NCBI GenBank assembly: GCA_037074615.1
Contig: CM073537.1
Location: forward strand, 19,983,989 to 20,047,988
Source: Leucaena leucocephala
Lineage: Eukaryota; Streptophyta; Magnoliopsida; Fabales; Fabaceae
Length of the DNA stretch: 64,000 nucleotides
Reading direction: 5' to 3'
In this document: positions 23,573 through 35,272 of the stretch, piece after piece
How positions within the stretch are numbered: position 1 is the first letter of the stretch
Layout of the letters: each line of letters starts with the position of its first letter
Notes under the pieces: model-generated
The model's database searches: none
Seen by the model: only the letters and a program-made list of their open reading frames with translations
What the model was told of the DNA's origin: nothing
Translations under genes and position numbers: made by a program

Positions 23573-26500
23573 CTAATCAAAAGTTGGACGAAGTCCCATA
23601 TGAGGTACATGTGTCACAAAGACGTTCGGCTTCAATCCTTTCGTCAAAGGATCAGCCAACATATCCAATGTACTGATGCGTTCAACGGAAACCTGGCCAT
23701 CCTGAACTCTTTCTCTCAAGCAAAGGAATTTAAGCTCGACAAACTTGCTTCGACTTTTATTCCTTTTATTGTTCGCTATGGCCACCGCAGCTGCGTTATC
23801 ACAGTACATTCTGATTGGCTTAGAGACTGAATCCACAATCTTAAGCCCAGCAATGAAATTCCTTATCCAAATAGCTTGTGAACTTGCTTCAAAACACGCG
23901 ATATACTCAGCATCACCGGTAGAGGGAGCTGTTAGAGTCTGCTTAGCGCTTCTCCATGATACAGCTCCTTCTGCCAATAGGAAGATGTAACCAGATGTAG
24001 ACTTGTTCGTATCTACGCATCTTCCAAGATCTGAATCTGAGTACCCAATCACGTCCAAACTGTCTGTTCTTCTATATGTGAGCATGTAGTGTTTGGTGCC
24101 TTGTAGGTACCTAAACACCTTCTTCGCAGCCGTCCAATGTGCTTCCCCAGGATTACTTTGGTATCTTCCCAACATACCCACAGCAAAAGCGATGTCAGGT
24201 CTTGTACAAACCTGTGCATACATCAAGCTTCCTACCGCTGAGGCATATGGGACCCTTTCCATCTGTTTCTTTTCAAGCTCGGTTTCAGGACATTGTTTTA
24301 GACTGAATTTATCTCCCTTTTCAATAGGAGCCACGTTAGATGAACAGTTCTGCATTCTGAATCGTTCAAGGATCTTGACAATGTAAGCTTCTTGAGATAA
24401 GCCTACAAGACATTGGGTTCTATCTCTATGGATCTTTATGCCAATGACATAAGATGCCTCACCCATGTCTTTCATGTCAAAACTCTTAAACAAAAATTGT
24501 TTCACCTCACGCAATAAACCCAGATCATTGGTAGCAAGTAGAATGTCATCTACATACAAAATCAAGAATACGATCTTGCTCCCACTAGCCTTGTGGTATA
24601 TACAGTCATCCATGATGTTCTCAACAAAACCAAATGATGTGATTACTTCATGGAACTTCAAGTACCACTGCCGCGAAGCCTGTTTCAGACCATATATTGA
24701 TTTCTTCAACTTGCATACCAAATGTTCTTTCTCTTCTGCAACAAATCCCTCAGGCTGTTTCATATAGACTTCTTCCTCCAGTTCACCATTGAGGAAAGCA
24801 GTCTTCACATCCATTTGGTGCAACTCCAGATCAAAATGTGCAACCAATGCCATGATGATACGGAACGAATCTTTCTTAGATACAGGTGAAAAAGTTTCAC
24901 TGTAATCAATTCCTTCCACTTGAGTGAATCCCTTAGCAACCAACCTAGCCTTGTATCTATCAATGTTACCTTGTGAGTCTCTCTTGATTTTATAAACCCA
25001 TTTACAGCCAATGGCTTTAGACCTACTAGGCAACTCTACAAGTTCCCAAACATGATTGTTTGCCATGGAATTCATTTCATCAATCATAGCATCATGCCAC
25101 AACTTAGAGTTCGCACTCTTCATAGCCTGAGTAAACGATAAAGGATCATTCTCAACACTGACATCACAGTCAACTTCAGCAGAATACACTACGTAGTCAT
25201 CAGGTAATGCCGGTCTCCTTTCTCTAGTTGACCTCCTCAATTCAACCTCTTGGGTTGATCCAGGTTGCTGAGCAAGGATATCCTCTATCACATCTTGTGG
25301 TGGTTCCACTTGTGTGATAGGTTGACCATCCGGTATGTATCCATCTTGTTCAGCATCGTCAACTTGAGCTACAGGGTCTACATCAGGTTCAATGTCAATC
25401 CTAACAGGAGGAATGTCAATCCCAACTGTAGGATGATCATTAACTATCGATGTCCCCTCATGAATGACATCAGTGGTTCGCTCTATGTGATCATCTAGTA
25501 GACAATCACTCCCACTAATCACATCATTCTCAAGAAACTTGGCATTCCTAGACTCAACAAACCTTTTAGAAGGTGGAGGACAATAAAACTTGTAACCCTT
25601 AGACTTCTCCGCATAGCCTACAAAGTAAGCTCTAATAGTCTTGGGGTCCAACTTCTTCTCTTGTGGATTATACACTCTTACTTCAGCAGGACAACCCCAT
25701 ACCTTAAAATGGTTTAAACTGGGTTTTCATCCTTTCCAGATTTCAAAGGGTGTCTTAGACACTGCCTTTGTTGGAACCCTGTTTAATATGTATGTGGCTG
25801 TCTTGAGTGCTTCCTTCCACAAAGAAGATGGTAGTTTGGAGCTACTCATCATGCTCCTAACCATATCCAGCAAGGTCCTATTTCTTCTCTCAGCTACACC
25901 ATTCATGTCAGGTGATCCAGGCATAGTATATTGGGCTACTATACCTTGCTCTCGAAGAAAATCAGCAAATGGACCTGGCGCTTGTCCTTCACTAGTGTAT
26001 CTGCCATAGTACTCACCACCACGGTCTGATCTCACGATCTTGATTGGTTTCCAATCTGTTTTTCTACTTCCGCTTTATATTCTTTGAAAGCATCTAGTGC
26101 CTCACTTTTATTATAAAGCATGTAGACATACATGTATCGTGAGTAATCATCAATAAAGGTGATAAAATACTTTTGACCATGCGCAGTCAAATCAGGGCAA
26201 CAAATATCCGTGTGTATAATTTTTAGCAATTCAGAACTTCTCTTAGCCCCTTTATGTGACTTATTGGTCTGCTTACCCCTAATGCAGTCCACACAAGAAT
26301 CAAACTCCGAATGGTTCAAAGATGGAAGAATTCCTTCTTTGTTTAACCTTTTGATTCTATCAACGGAGATATGTCCTAATCTCCTATGCCACAGGCTATA
26401 AGAATTCTCATCGATGACACTTCTCTTAGTACCACGCGAAACAGTAAAAGATTGAGGCGAGTCAGAAATAATTTTAAATAAGCCATCAATCATAACTAAA

Positions 26501-27351
26501 TTTGCAATAAAAACATAATCCCTTTTCAAAGTCATGAGTTTCTTAGAAAGAACTAACTGATAATCAAATGGAATGAGTTTTGACATAGAAATCAAATTCC
26601 TTTTGTAAGAGGGAACATAAAACACATCATAAAGTTCCAAAACATGATTATTTGAAAAGGTTATGCGAAAAGTTCCAACGGCTTTCACAGGGTCTCCCTT
26701 CCCACTACCTGAAAGGACAGTTTCCTCATTGGGATGTGGAGGCCTGCTTGACAGAAAGCCCTGCGTGGTAGTCGAAATGTGGATCATCGAACCAGTGTCA
26801 ATCCACCAAGTGTCATCATTAACGCTAGAAAAGTTAGATTCAAAAGTAACACACGATGAAAGCATACCTCTCATCTCCATTACATGTTGCCTCACACTAC
26901 CAATACCTGTAAGCCTCTTAGCACATAATTCAGACACGATGGCACCACCCACCTGCTTGTCTATCAGCTTGAATTGCTTATCTAAGGCTTCTAGGTATCC
27001 TTTGGCTGTGTCGCTCTTAGGGACTGCTTCCCTAATGCTTCTGGTGATCCTTTGTTGCATAAACAGAAGAGATGAGCGGTTACTCCGCTCCCACATATTA
27101 TACCTTTCCTTTGCCTCTCTGTCATCGGAGGCATCATCAGGTCTAGGAGGTTGTTCACACCTCAAGGCATAATCCAAGTCCAAGAAACCAAGCTGCAGCA
27201 AAACATCATCTCTCCAGTCAGCATAGTTGATGCTGCCATCTAAGATTGTTTTGTTGCTTACATCATCCATAATCCTAGAGGTAGCAATTGGATCTGCAAA
27301 AATAGAACAGACAAATATACAAATAAGCTCACAAGTAAAAATTTGAAGCAA
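23573..27351 (-). pseudogene. Copia gag-pol with deletion, frameshift and stop
   Basis: Order along the minus strand is gag, aspartic protease, integrase, reverse transcriptase, RNase H, as in Copia. Gag (27351 to about 26850) has LDGSINYADWRDDVLLQLG but runs directly from SSCVTFESNFSSVNDD into the protease motif WWIDTGSMIHIS, so its C-terminus and zinc knuckle are missing while the frame is kept. Integrase shows WHRRLGH, a CVDC zinc site, HTDICCPD, FIDDYSR and SPDMNGVAERRNRT. A 1-nt loss near 26046-26050 shifts frame inside integrase. An in-frame TGA at 25729-25727 follows LYKEALK-type sequence at WKG. Reverse transcriptase is intact, with WVYKIKRDSQGNIDRYKARL, KTAFLNGELEE and YVDDILL. RNase H has GYSDSDLGRC and STGDAEYIA. 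The RT-RNase H frame (23573-25675) is uninterrupted. The copy cannot supply its own proteins. Confidence 0.92.
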
Positions 27352-29465
27352 TCACAAGTCACTGTGCCATGTATGCATGCTTAACTCAAATGTAGCACGC
27401 AAGCAATATAAATACGTATCACCAATGTCTACCTGTGGGCAAAGACATTAGCATAGCATGTATTTATCTCAAGTGATGGGACTAGAACGCATTTGTAATT
27501 AACTAATACCTGTGGGCTACTTAGAAAATAACAAGGCCATTCTATCCCACCCTAATTAAATGTACAATTATGAGATATCTACCTGTGGGTAAAGATAAAC
27601 CATAACTACACATTTAATTACAATTGACATCCTAAATCCTTATGTGATTAATGAATGCATGTAAACAAATTCAATAAACAAGGATGCTGTGGCTACTCCT
27701 CAAAGAATTGTATGCTAATCACAGATATCATTTATATGCACTGAAAATCCAAATGTGCATAACGTAATGGAGCAATTAATTCTCCCCTAATTAAATGTAC
27801 AATTATGAAATATCTACCTGTGGGCAAAGATAAATCAAAACTATACATTTAATTATAAGTGATATTTTAAATCCATATGTGATTAATTAATGCATGCAAC
27901 AAATTCAATAAACAAGGATGCTGTGGCTACTCCTCAAGAAATTGCACGCTAATCACAAATATCACTAACGTGCATATAAATCCAAATATGCACAACATAA
28001 TGGAGTATTTAACAAATTAATTTAATCAACAAATGTGACTCATTTAATCAACAAATGTGACTAAATAACTTAATTTAAATTCTCCCACTATTTCATGCAC
28101 CCAAAAAATATTTAATAAATTAATTTCAACTCAAAAGGTTTTTACAAAAACTAAATGGTTAATTTAATTGCCAAAGGAGAAATTAATTTACAGAATAGGC
28201 AATTAAATAACACAGAAAAATTAAAATCTGTAAACACTTTTTCCAACTATTAAATTAGTAGGGAAATTAATTTAAACATTTATAGTGCATGTAATAGTAA
28301 TCAAAATATTTTGGAAAAATCAAATTAAATGGCTAAAATAATTTTCTGGAAATAAAATCAAATGGCTCTAACTCAAAAGGTCCAAAACAGAGCCCAAAAT
28401 GTTTTTCCAGAAATGAAACCAGAAATTCAGGCCCAAAACCACATTTTCCAGAAATAACATAAAAAATCAGTGGCCCAAACGCAGAAAGCCCAAAAGCAAA
28501 GCAGAGAAAAAAAAATCTGCTCACAAAAAAAAAAACGTAGGGCCCAACTGATTGTTAAAAAAATATATATATATTATCAGCTTCCGCTGAAACGGTGAAA
28601 TGGTGCGTTTCAGCGTAGACTGAAACGCACCGATTCGGATTTTTTTTTTTTTAATAACAGATGGCCCAGCAGACTTTTAAAAAAAAAAAACATTGTACTG
28701 TACTGCCCAGAAGCAACAGCGGCCCAGCATAATAGAAAAACATATATTCTGCAGCCCAAAACTCGTCGGCCCAATCAGCAACAAAAACCTTTTTTTTTGT
28801 TTTTTTTTTGATAGGGCAACTGTGCATTGAATAAACGCGTTTCGGTCTATCCTGAAGCTGAGTCGGGTTAGGTCAACCCGACTCAGCAACCAGCGACTCG
28901 AGAGCGCAGGACCTGAGCAGCCGCGACGCATTGGACAGGTCGACGCTGGTGCTCCCACTGTGGTTCTCTCCGTCACAGCGACCTACACGGCTACTCCATT
29001 TTCTTGCTAAATCTCAGGTGGATATCACCGTCACGGTGACTGCCAGACTTGCAGCTTTCGGCGATTCTGAACTCCTTTTCTGGTGGTTTCGTCGGCGGCA
29101 TGACCAGAAAATAGCGACGAACACTCCTGTCACCTTGAATCCGTCGAGGAGTGGCCATAACACTATGGGTATTTTGAATCTAAAGGCGCGACGGTGGCTC
29201 CCTCCGTAGACTACATTCTCCGTTAGCAGTCTCACGGCAACGGTGACTCACGGTGACTACACGACGGCTAGTCTCCTTCTCTTTCCGGCAGTTCTCTCTC
29301 GCTCTCGCCGCAACAGTAAAACAGAAGAACAGAGGAAAGGAAAAGGTTTATATAAAATAATATCAAATTATGATTCCATAGCCTTCCGTATATTCCTTAT
29401 TTTTCCCACATCGTTAGTTATAAGGAATAAAAATTAATAAGTAAGGCAAGATGATCTTAAACCTG
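27352..29465 (-). other. Long Copia leader with internal duplication and hairpins
   Basis: About 2.1 kb separates the primer site from gag. From 27540 to about 28010 a block of roughly 240 bp is present twice (CTAATTAAATGTACAATTATGA and CAATAAACAAGGATGCTGTG each occur twice). The phrase ACCTGTGGGC/T with AAAGA occurs at about 27432, 27580 and 27815. From 28570 to 29330 the sequence is much richer in GC and contains two perfect hairpins, at 28602-28631 and 28857-28887. Open frames here lack family resemblance. Confidence 0.75.
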
Positions 29466-29477
29466 CCTCTGATACCA
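29466..29477 (-). promoter_or_regulatory. Primer binding site (tRNA-Met type)
   Basis: The minus strand reads TGGTATCAGAGG two bases from the 5' LTR. It matches the 3' end of initiator tRNA-Met, the common primer for plant Copia elements, except at its final base. Confidence 0.9.
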
Positions 29478-29479
29478 CA

Positions 29480-29954
29480 TGTTAGAAAATAAACATCTTA
29501 AATGCATAATAATCAATCCAGATTATCATATACACAAATACAAGATGCAGCGGAAACTTTAAATTACCTCTTGCCATTACTTTGTTGATCTAATCTCATA
29601 GAGGATCTGGAATGAATCAAGGACACCTGTGAATCAATAAAGAATGTCAGATAATCAACAGGTTCTTCCAGCTGGTGATTAGGCACAGTGATGGCAACTG
29701 TGGAAACTGCCGTCACCAGTGGGGAACCCTCGAGAGGGAGCAGAGAAGTAGGTCTCGCTCTGGACTCAGAGAAAGCAGTACTGAATCAATTGTTTTGTGT
29801 TGTCTTTCCACCATCAGGAAAATAACCTTAAATAAACTGAGTCCCCAACCCACCTTGGACCGGGCCTAATGACTACGGGCTACACTCAGAAATATTTATT
29901 AATTATCCTAATTAATATCTAAATAGGTTATATAATTATAATAAATATCTTACA
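29480..29954 (-). repeat. Copia 5' LTR
   Basis: 475 bp, upstream LTR of the minus-strand element, directly beside the primer site. It is followed at 29955-29959 by the target duplication CTAGA. Confidence 0.95.
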
Positions 29955-30924
29955 CTAGAAAAATACATCTATACTTTCAAGCTGTCACCTCATCTATACT
30001 CTCAAAAATTAAAATACAACAGCTCATCTTATTTAAATTTTAGAAAAATAGAAAAAAACTCTAATAATTAGAATATTAATAAATATAGATAAATTATTGA
30101 TAATAAATAATAATAAATATTTTATTTTGATTTATCTGAGTACATATGAGAGTACATTTATGAACTTTGGGAATTTGTAAATATTTCTTAGTTTCAATAG
30201 TATTTTAGAAAAAATAACTCATATTTTTTATAAACAACTAATTTAACTATTTTTTTTAATTTTTATAAATTAATTATTTAGCTTCGTACACAAGATTAAT
30301 TATTTCTTGAGAATGAAATATATCATAAAGATAATCCTCATCTAATACGAGTTTTATAGCTTCATGCATGGAAAAAGTTGGGAAAGTTGAAAAATCATTT
30401 TTATTCTGATGACTATTTTTTTATGACATATGAAAAATGTTATATTTAAATTTATTTTTAAATACAAAATTATTTTTTTTGGTAAAAAATTTTTGAAAAG
30501 GGGTTGGGCTCACCTACGATCTAAGGGCACGACGAAGTCTCTCTTCCTCCTAGACGATATCAATATTAGGTAGGGTGAGCTGTCAATTAACCCCAAGTGT
30601 AAATCTAGGCACCCAGGAGCTATGATACCTCCCCAAACACCGCGACTGAACTATAACAAAATGATACTCCAAATATATTGTTCTTAAAGCAACCGATCAA
30701 ATCACTGGTTCATCTATTATTTGTTTCTCGGGAATTCTTCCCCTTTATTATAATTTATGGATGGATTAAGGACTTGTAATTTCTTTTTCACAGGGCTTTT
30801 TGGCATATATAATTGATATATATTTTGACTGAGTTAGTAGCGAATGCCCTATAGGACTCATCATGTTAATTGATATATAGTTTGGCATAACTAATTTTGT
30901 CAACGTGAATCCAAACAAACGCTA
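29955..30924. other. AT-rich flank with partial inhibitor-duplication sequence
   Basis: The first about 500 bp are AT-rich with no assignment. A dispersed repeat copy lies at about 30485-30680 (minus). From about 30665 the sequence matches the upstream flank of inhibitors 1 and 3 (GTTCTTAAAGCAACC, TCATCT-ATTATTTGTT), so the duplicated unit resumes here in shortened form. Confidence 0.6.
30485..30680 (-). repeat. Dispersed ~160-bp repeat, copy 3 (reverse)
   Basis: The reverse complement runs TTCAGTCGCGG, GAGGTATCATAGCTCCTGGG, TGCCTAGATTTA, AATATTGATATCGTCTAGGA, GAGACTTCGTCGTGC, TTAGATCGTAGGTGAG. It has the same block order as copies 1, 2 and 4. Confidence 0.75.
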
Positions 30925-31066
30925 TATCAATCTAGTGCATCATGAAGTAATTGGATTTTGTGTATTGGAAGAAGGAAGCAAAGTCATCACTGACTTCCGA
31001 TGCTATAGGGTTTGGGTGTGGGTCAATGCTGATGGCATTGTTACTCGGGTTCCCAGGATCGGATAG
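30925..31066 (+). pseudogene. Inhibitor 2: internally deleted type-I inhibitor
   Basis: Only the C-terminal half remains: EEGSKVITDFRCYRVWVWVN and GIVTRVPRIG, ending at TAG 31064-31066. Just upstream, GAAGTAATTGGATTTTGTGT corresponds to the intron of the intact copies (GAAGTGATTGGTTTTTGTGT). A deletion of about 140 bp has therefore joined mid-intron to mid-exon 2, removing the acceptor and the GKSSWPELVG half; exon 1 was not found. The loop would have Thr at P1 and Tyr in place of the conserved Asp after the loop Cys. It is not expected to make an inhibitor. Confidence 0.85.
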
Positions 31067-32609
31067 ATCACAATCTTATCTGTTCTTCACTCTTCATCAG
31101 CACTCCATTTCATATATAGCCATGCAATAAGGAGTTCCTTATTAACTTTTTATTTTATATATCCAAATTCATTTCATGTCATTCTTGTGTATGTTGTCTG
31201 TCGTCAATAATTACGAGTGCCTCATGTAAACTATTCAACTCTCTGTAAAGTTTACACTTTAATTGCATGTTCGTTTATGTATATTTTTTCAAATTCACCT
31301 TATCTTTTAAATCTATATTTTTCTTCAAATTGAAGAAGTTTGCTTTCAAGTATATTTCCAATACAAATTATGTAAACAAGAAACAAGTAAAGATCATCGA
31401 TTGCAAGCTTAAAACCTGGAACAACAGCAGCAAATAACTCGCACAAAGCATATATAAGCATAACTTGGACAAGAACTAAAATCTAGAAACTGCAGTAAGT
31501 TTCAGGGCTTACGAACCGTTTCAGAAAATAATCCGCATCTGTTGAACTGCATGCAAGTACCCATCATCCTTGATTAAAACCTGAACAAGACCGAGTAGGA
31601 GCCATAAATCGTCTTGTTTTAGAATCTAGCAGTTAATGGTTTGTTTGATTAAAGTTTACAAACTTGCGAGCTTAAGTTCAAAGAAAAGTTGGCAAACTTA
31701 ACTATAGCTGTCATGATTTTTACTACATTGACAAGGAATCCGATTTAAACTTTTTTGCATGTGTGAATGCAGAATCACAAACTATGATGTCATTGAATGG
31801 ACTGAGAAACTGTGCATATTAAAAATTTGGAGGGGTAAAGTCAAAGGTTTCGCCCTTCCCAATCGGCCAATCCTATTAATTCCGTACTTACAGCTACAGA
31901 TATTTGACTTTTATAAGTTTCTGTATAATCTAATAAACTTAGTCGGCTTTCGTAACTTGGAATAATTAATATGATGTTAATTTAATTAAACATTGCTCTT
32001 AAAGCAACCGATCAACTACGGTTCGTGGTAAGATATATAATGTGCAAGGAGTTTAAATCACTGTTCATCTCTATTATTTGTTCCACACGGATACTCTCCC
32101 TTTATTATAATTTATATATTGATTACTTAAGGACTTGTAATTTCTTATATGTGGCTTTTTGGCATATATAATTAATTGATAGTTTGACTGAGTTATTCTA
32201 CAATTAGCATGTTGGAATATTCTTTTTGTCTACCCTTCTCTTCAAAAAAATAAATAAATAAAATGAGGCTAGGTGTAGAGGATAAGCTTTATAATATGTT
32301 CATATACATAAGCATGAATGAGAAACAATATCCAGAAAGTTGAAAACAAGGGGATTTGGAGAATATAATAATGTGTCAAACATGAACATTGACAATTTCA
32401 ATTGAGTGAACGTACACAGAAAAGTACAGCAAATGCTTGCGATATGGCGAGAGAGAAGAAGTCAGAAATCCCCATTACTAGTTTACTACTTGATCAACAC
32501 GCAACCTTAAACCTTACTATAAATAGCCCAACCAAATCACAATTATATCAAACAAAAGACATAAACTTTAGACAGATCGATAGTGCAGGAAAATCCCCAA
32601 GTGGAAGAC
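31067..32609. other. Duplicated intergenic flank, upstream of inhibitor 3
   Basis: 31067-31290 repeats the 3' flank of inhibitor 1 (22495-22730). 31390-32609 repeats its upstream flank (20580-22182) but without the dispersed repeat copy. No separate gene is seen. Confidence 0.7.
32518..32525 (+). promoter_or_regulatory. TATA box of inhibitor 3
   Basis: TATAAATA, 92 bp before the ATG at 32610, in the same context as the inhibitor 1 promoter. Confidence 0.7.
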
Positions 32610-32920
32610 ATGTCTAGCGAATGCCATGGTAAGAGAGAATGCTGTAATTCGATACATTAATGTTATATTGTTGTCATTTAATATGAAGTGATTGGTTTTT
32701 GTTTGTGTGTTAATATGTGAGTGAAGGTAAGAGTTCATGGCCAGAACTGGTAGGAATGAAAGGGAAGAAAGCAGAAGCAAGAATAGAGAAAGAGAATCCA
32801 TTGGTGAATGCCATAATTGTGGAAGTAGGTTCCTCCGTCACCGCTGACTTCCAATGCGATAGGGTTTGGGTTTGGGTCAATCGTCATGGCATTGTTGCTA
32901 AGACTCCCAAGATTGGATAG
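32610..32920 (+). CDS. Potato-type-I (I13) proteinase inhibitor 3
   Basis: Two exons, 32610-32628 and 32727-32920, with GT-AG ends identical in position and phase to inhibitor 1; 70 residues. Motifs are GKSSWPELVGMKG, EARIEKENPLVNA, the loop SSVTADFQCDRVWVWV and KTPKIG. P1 is Ala, giving a loop (VTA|DF) like that of the bitter-gourd inhibitor of acidic-residue-specific proteases, so the target is expected to differ from that of inhibitor 1 (Leu). Gln replaces the usual Arg in the loop (DFQCDR). Flanks on both sides are copied from inhibitor 1. Confidence 0.9.
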
Positions 32921-35272
32921 AATGATATTTCTTTAATTCTTAATATAATATATAATTTATAGTACAATTTGTACTATAAACTAAATTTTATATTAGGAAT
33001 ATGAAGTAGTATAATCTTATATATTATTCACTCTTAATCAATAGTACTCCATGTCATAGCCATCATGCAATAAGGAGTTCATCATTCAGTTTTATTTTCT
33101 ATCCTATTTAATTCCATGTCATTGTTCTATATGTTGTGTATGTTGTTTGTCGTCAACATATAATTACGAGTCCCTTATGTAAACTACTATTCAACTCTCT
33201 GTCAAGTTTACAGTTTTATTGCATGTTTGTTTATAATTTATATATACGATTACGTTTGCAATATAATCATTTTTTTTATTTGATGAAGGATATAATTCTT
33301 TTTTAGATTTAGAATGTAAAAGAATTTTACTTTTTTCAATAAGTATATTTTTTAAGATTTAAACTTATATTTTTTTTAAGAAATAATAACATTTATCATA
33401 TCAATCAACAGCTTATTGATCGTCCGCAATACAACCATGATCATAGTATTACGCAAAGTTGGTTATTTTTTGGAAAAATGAAATATATAATAAAGATTGG
33501 ATGGAGCCATCGTTGGCTGTTTCATAAAGCGGCTGTTTCACTTTCTTCAATGCTAATTTTTAAAATTTATTTATTTAATTAATATATTAATAATATTTTT
33601 ATAATAGGTTAACTTTAAATCATCCGATTTAACCAAACAATATAGAATACATGTAAAGGGGCAGTGAGAATTTGGATAAATGGAGAGGAAACAGATTCCT
33701 TAAAATGATAATAATGGGATGGAATATGTAGTGTTGAGGATTCAAATATCTAATTGAATCTGTATCTGATTATGTTTGAATTTGATTTGTTAATACCTGA
33801 TATCAAATAATTGAATAAAAATATTTATACATCAATGCATTTTAAAATAATATATAAAATAAACATAATATACTACATAACTATTCAATTAAATAATTTG
33901 ATGGAAATTTACTGATTAAAATGGGTCAAAACTTTTTTATTGAAACATATATATCCTTCAACATTCTGGAACATGGGCCTCCTTGTTTCAAGCCCCAGGA
34001 AGCCCAATCAGTCTTATGGACCCGCATTATTTTAAAATAAAGGCCGTCGAAAATAAGAAAAAAGCACGCAAGCTAAATAATATTAATAATCGTAAGTACT
34101 ATTTTATTATAATTCTAATAATGATATTTTGAGAAGTATCCTAATTTTTAAATGTCTAAGTTAATACTTATGAGTAATTATCAGCTCGCTCTGCCTGACA
34201 TTATATCATTTAAGAGAAAATAAGATTTCGCCCTGCTTTTGAATCGTATGTGAGCTCAACTTCTTTCTAAACAATCTTGTACCAAAAAAAAATTAATGAT
34301 CACATACCCTGAAGTAAAAAAAAATGGAGGTCGTACGATTTGAGATTGGAATACTGCCGCTTCTGTATATTTTGTAACCAATGTATTATAACTAATTTTA
34401 CGTGCACAAGGGATGATGAACTTGTGAATATTACACATTTCCTCATTCACGAACTCTGTAGATTATTTTCATAATGAAGATATTTTTCTCAGTAGAAGAA
34501 AATTAAATAAAGACATTATTAAAACTCTGTCTTTCTGAGGGGAAATTAAAGAGTTAATTATATTTTTAAAAATTGAGTATCAACAAAATCAAATTAAAAT
34601 ATCCGAAGCCCCTAGAATAAACTCGGTCCAGGTGACAGAAGAAAGAACAAAAATCGTCGTAGAAAGAACCAAAGTGTATTGAATTACGTTGACATTATCG
34701 AATGTTGCATACATACGTTGGAATCTATGTGGGCGGACGGCGAGGATGAGATCCACGCCGGCAAATATGATATGGAAAAAACTTTTTTCATTTAATATAT
34801 ATATATATATATGCGCGCGCGCACTAGCGCGGGAGAGTATACGAATAAACTTTTAGTTAAAATGGTAAGTAATATTATCTTGTAAAGAGTAGTTATTGAA
34901 AATATTTAAACTTTAAGTCATGAGAATTGATGTAAAACTGTGTGTATTATTTATTTTATTTACAATATTACCATTAGTTTTATTACTATACAAATTGAAA
35001 CAAGAACAAGCACAGACAAATGGAAGCAAACCAAGCATATATCAATTTCATTATTAGTTTTAAAGGGGGAATTATATATTATCAAATATAAAAGGACGAA
35101 ATAACCGGCCAATATGTGCATATAATCACTCATTAGTCAATGTAAGAAGAAAACAAATCATGACTTGAACCCCCATATATCTCTGCTATATATATATAAT
35201 ATACAAAGCATATTAAGAAGCAACACACTTGAGCATCATCGTCAGAAGATCAGAGGCAAAAGGCACAGCAAG
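32921..35272. other. AT-rich intergenic region between inhibitors 3 and 4
   Basis: 33040-33250 repeats the 3' flank of the other inhibitors. A diverged dispersed repeat copy lies at about 34100-34275, and a (TA)n then (GC)n run at about 34795-34822. No gene is seen. Confidence 0.6.
34100..34275 (+). repeat. Dispersed ~160-bp repeat, copy 4
   Basis: The most diverged copy. Recognisable blocks are GAGTAATTATCAGCTCGCTCT, ATTATATCATTTAAGAGAAAA, AGATTTCGCCCTGC and GAATCGTATGTGAGCTCAAC, in the usual order. Confidence 0.6.

Larger units (their letters stand above)
22825..29954 (-). mobile_element. Copia LTR retrotransposon, 7.1 kb, young but defective
   Basis: Two 475-bp LTRs (22825-23299 and 29480-29954) bound the element, which runs on the minus strand. 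The flanks carry a perfect 5-bp target duplication, CTAGA (just before 22825 and at 29955-29959). LTR ends are TG and CA. Next to the right LTR the minus strand reads TGGTATCAGAG, the tRNA-Met primer site. Next to the left LTR it reads AAGTGGGAGAA, a polypurine tract. Comparing the LTRs by eye I find two substitutions. The gag-pol frame carries three defects. The element separates inhibitor 1 from the other inhibitors. Confidence 0.95.

Noticed and set aside
27540..28010. Repeated units that could suggest an array
   Set aside because: Only two long tandem units in a retrotransposon leader; not a CRISPR array, and none is expected in a plant.
28677..29437. Several open frames in the GC-rich part of the Copia leader
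   Set aside because: They overlap on both strands, resemble no family and lie between primer site and gag, so they are composition effects.
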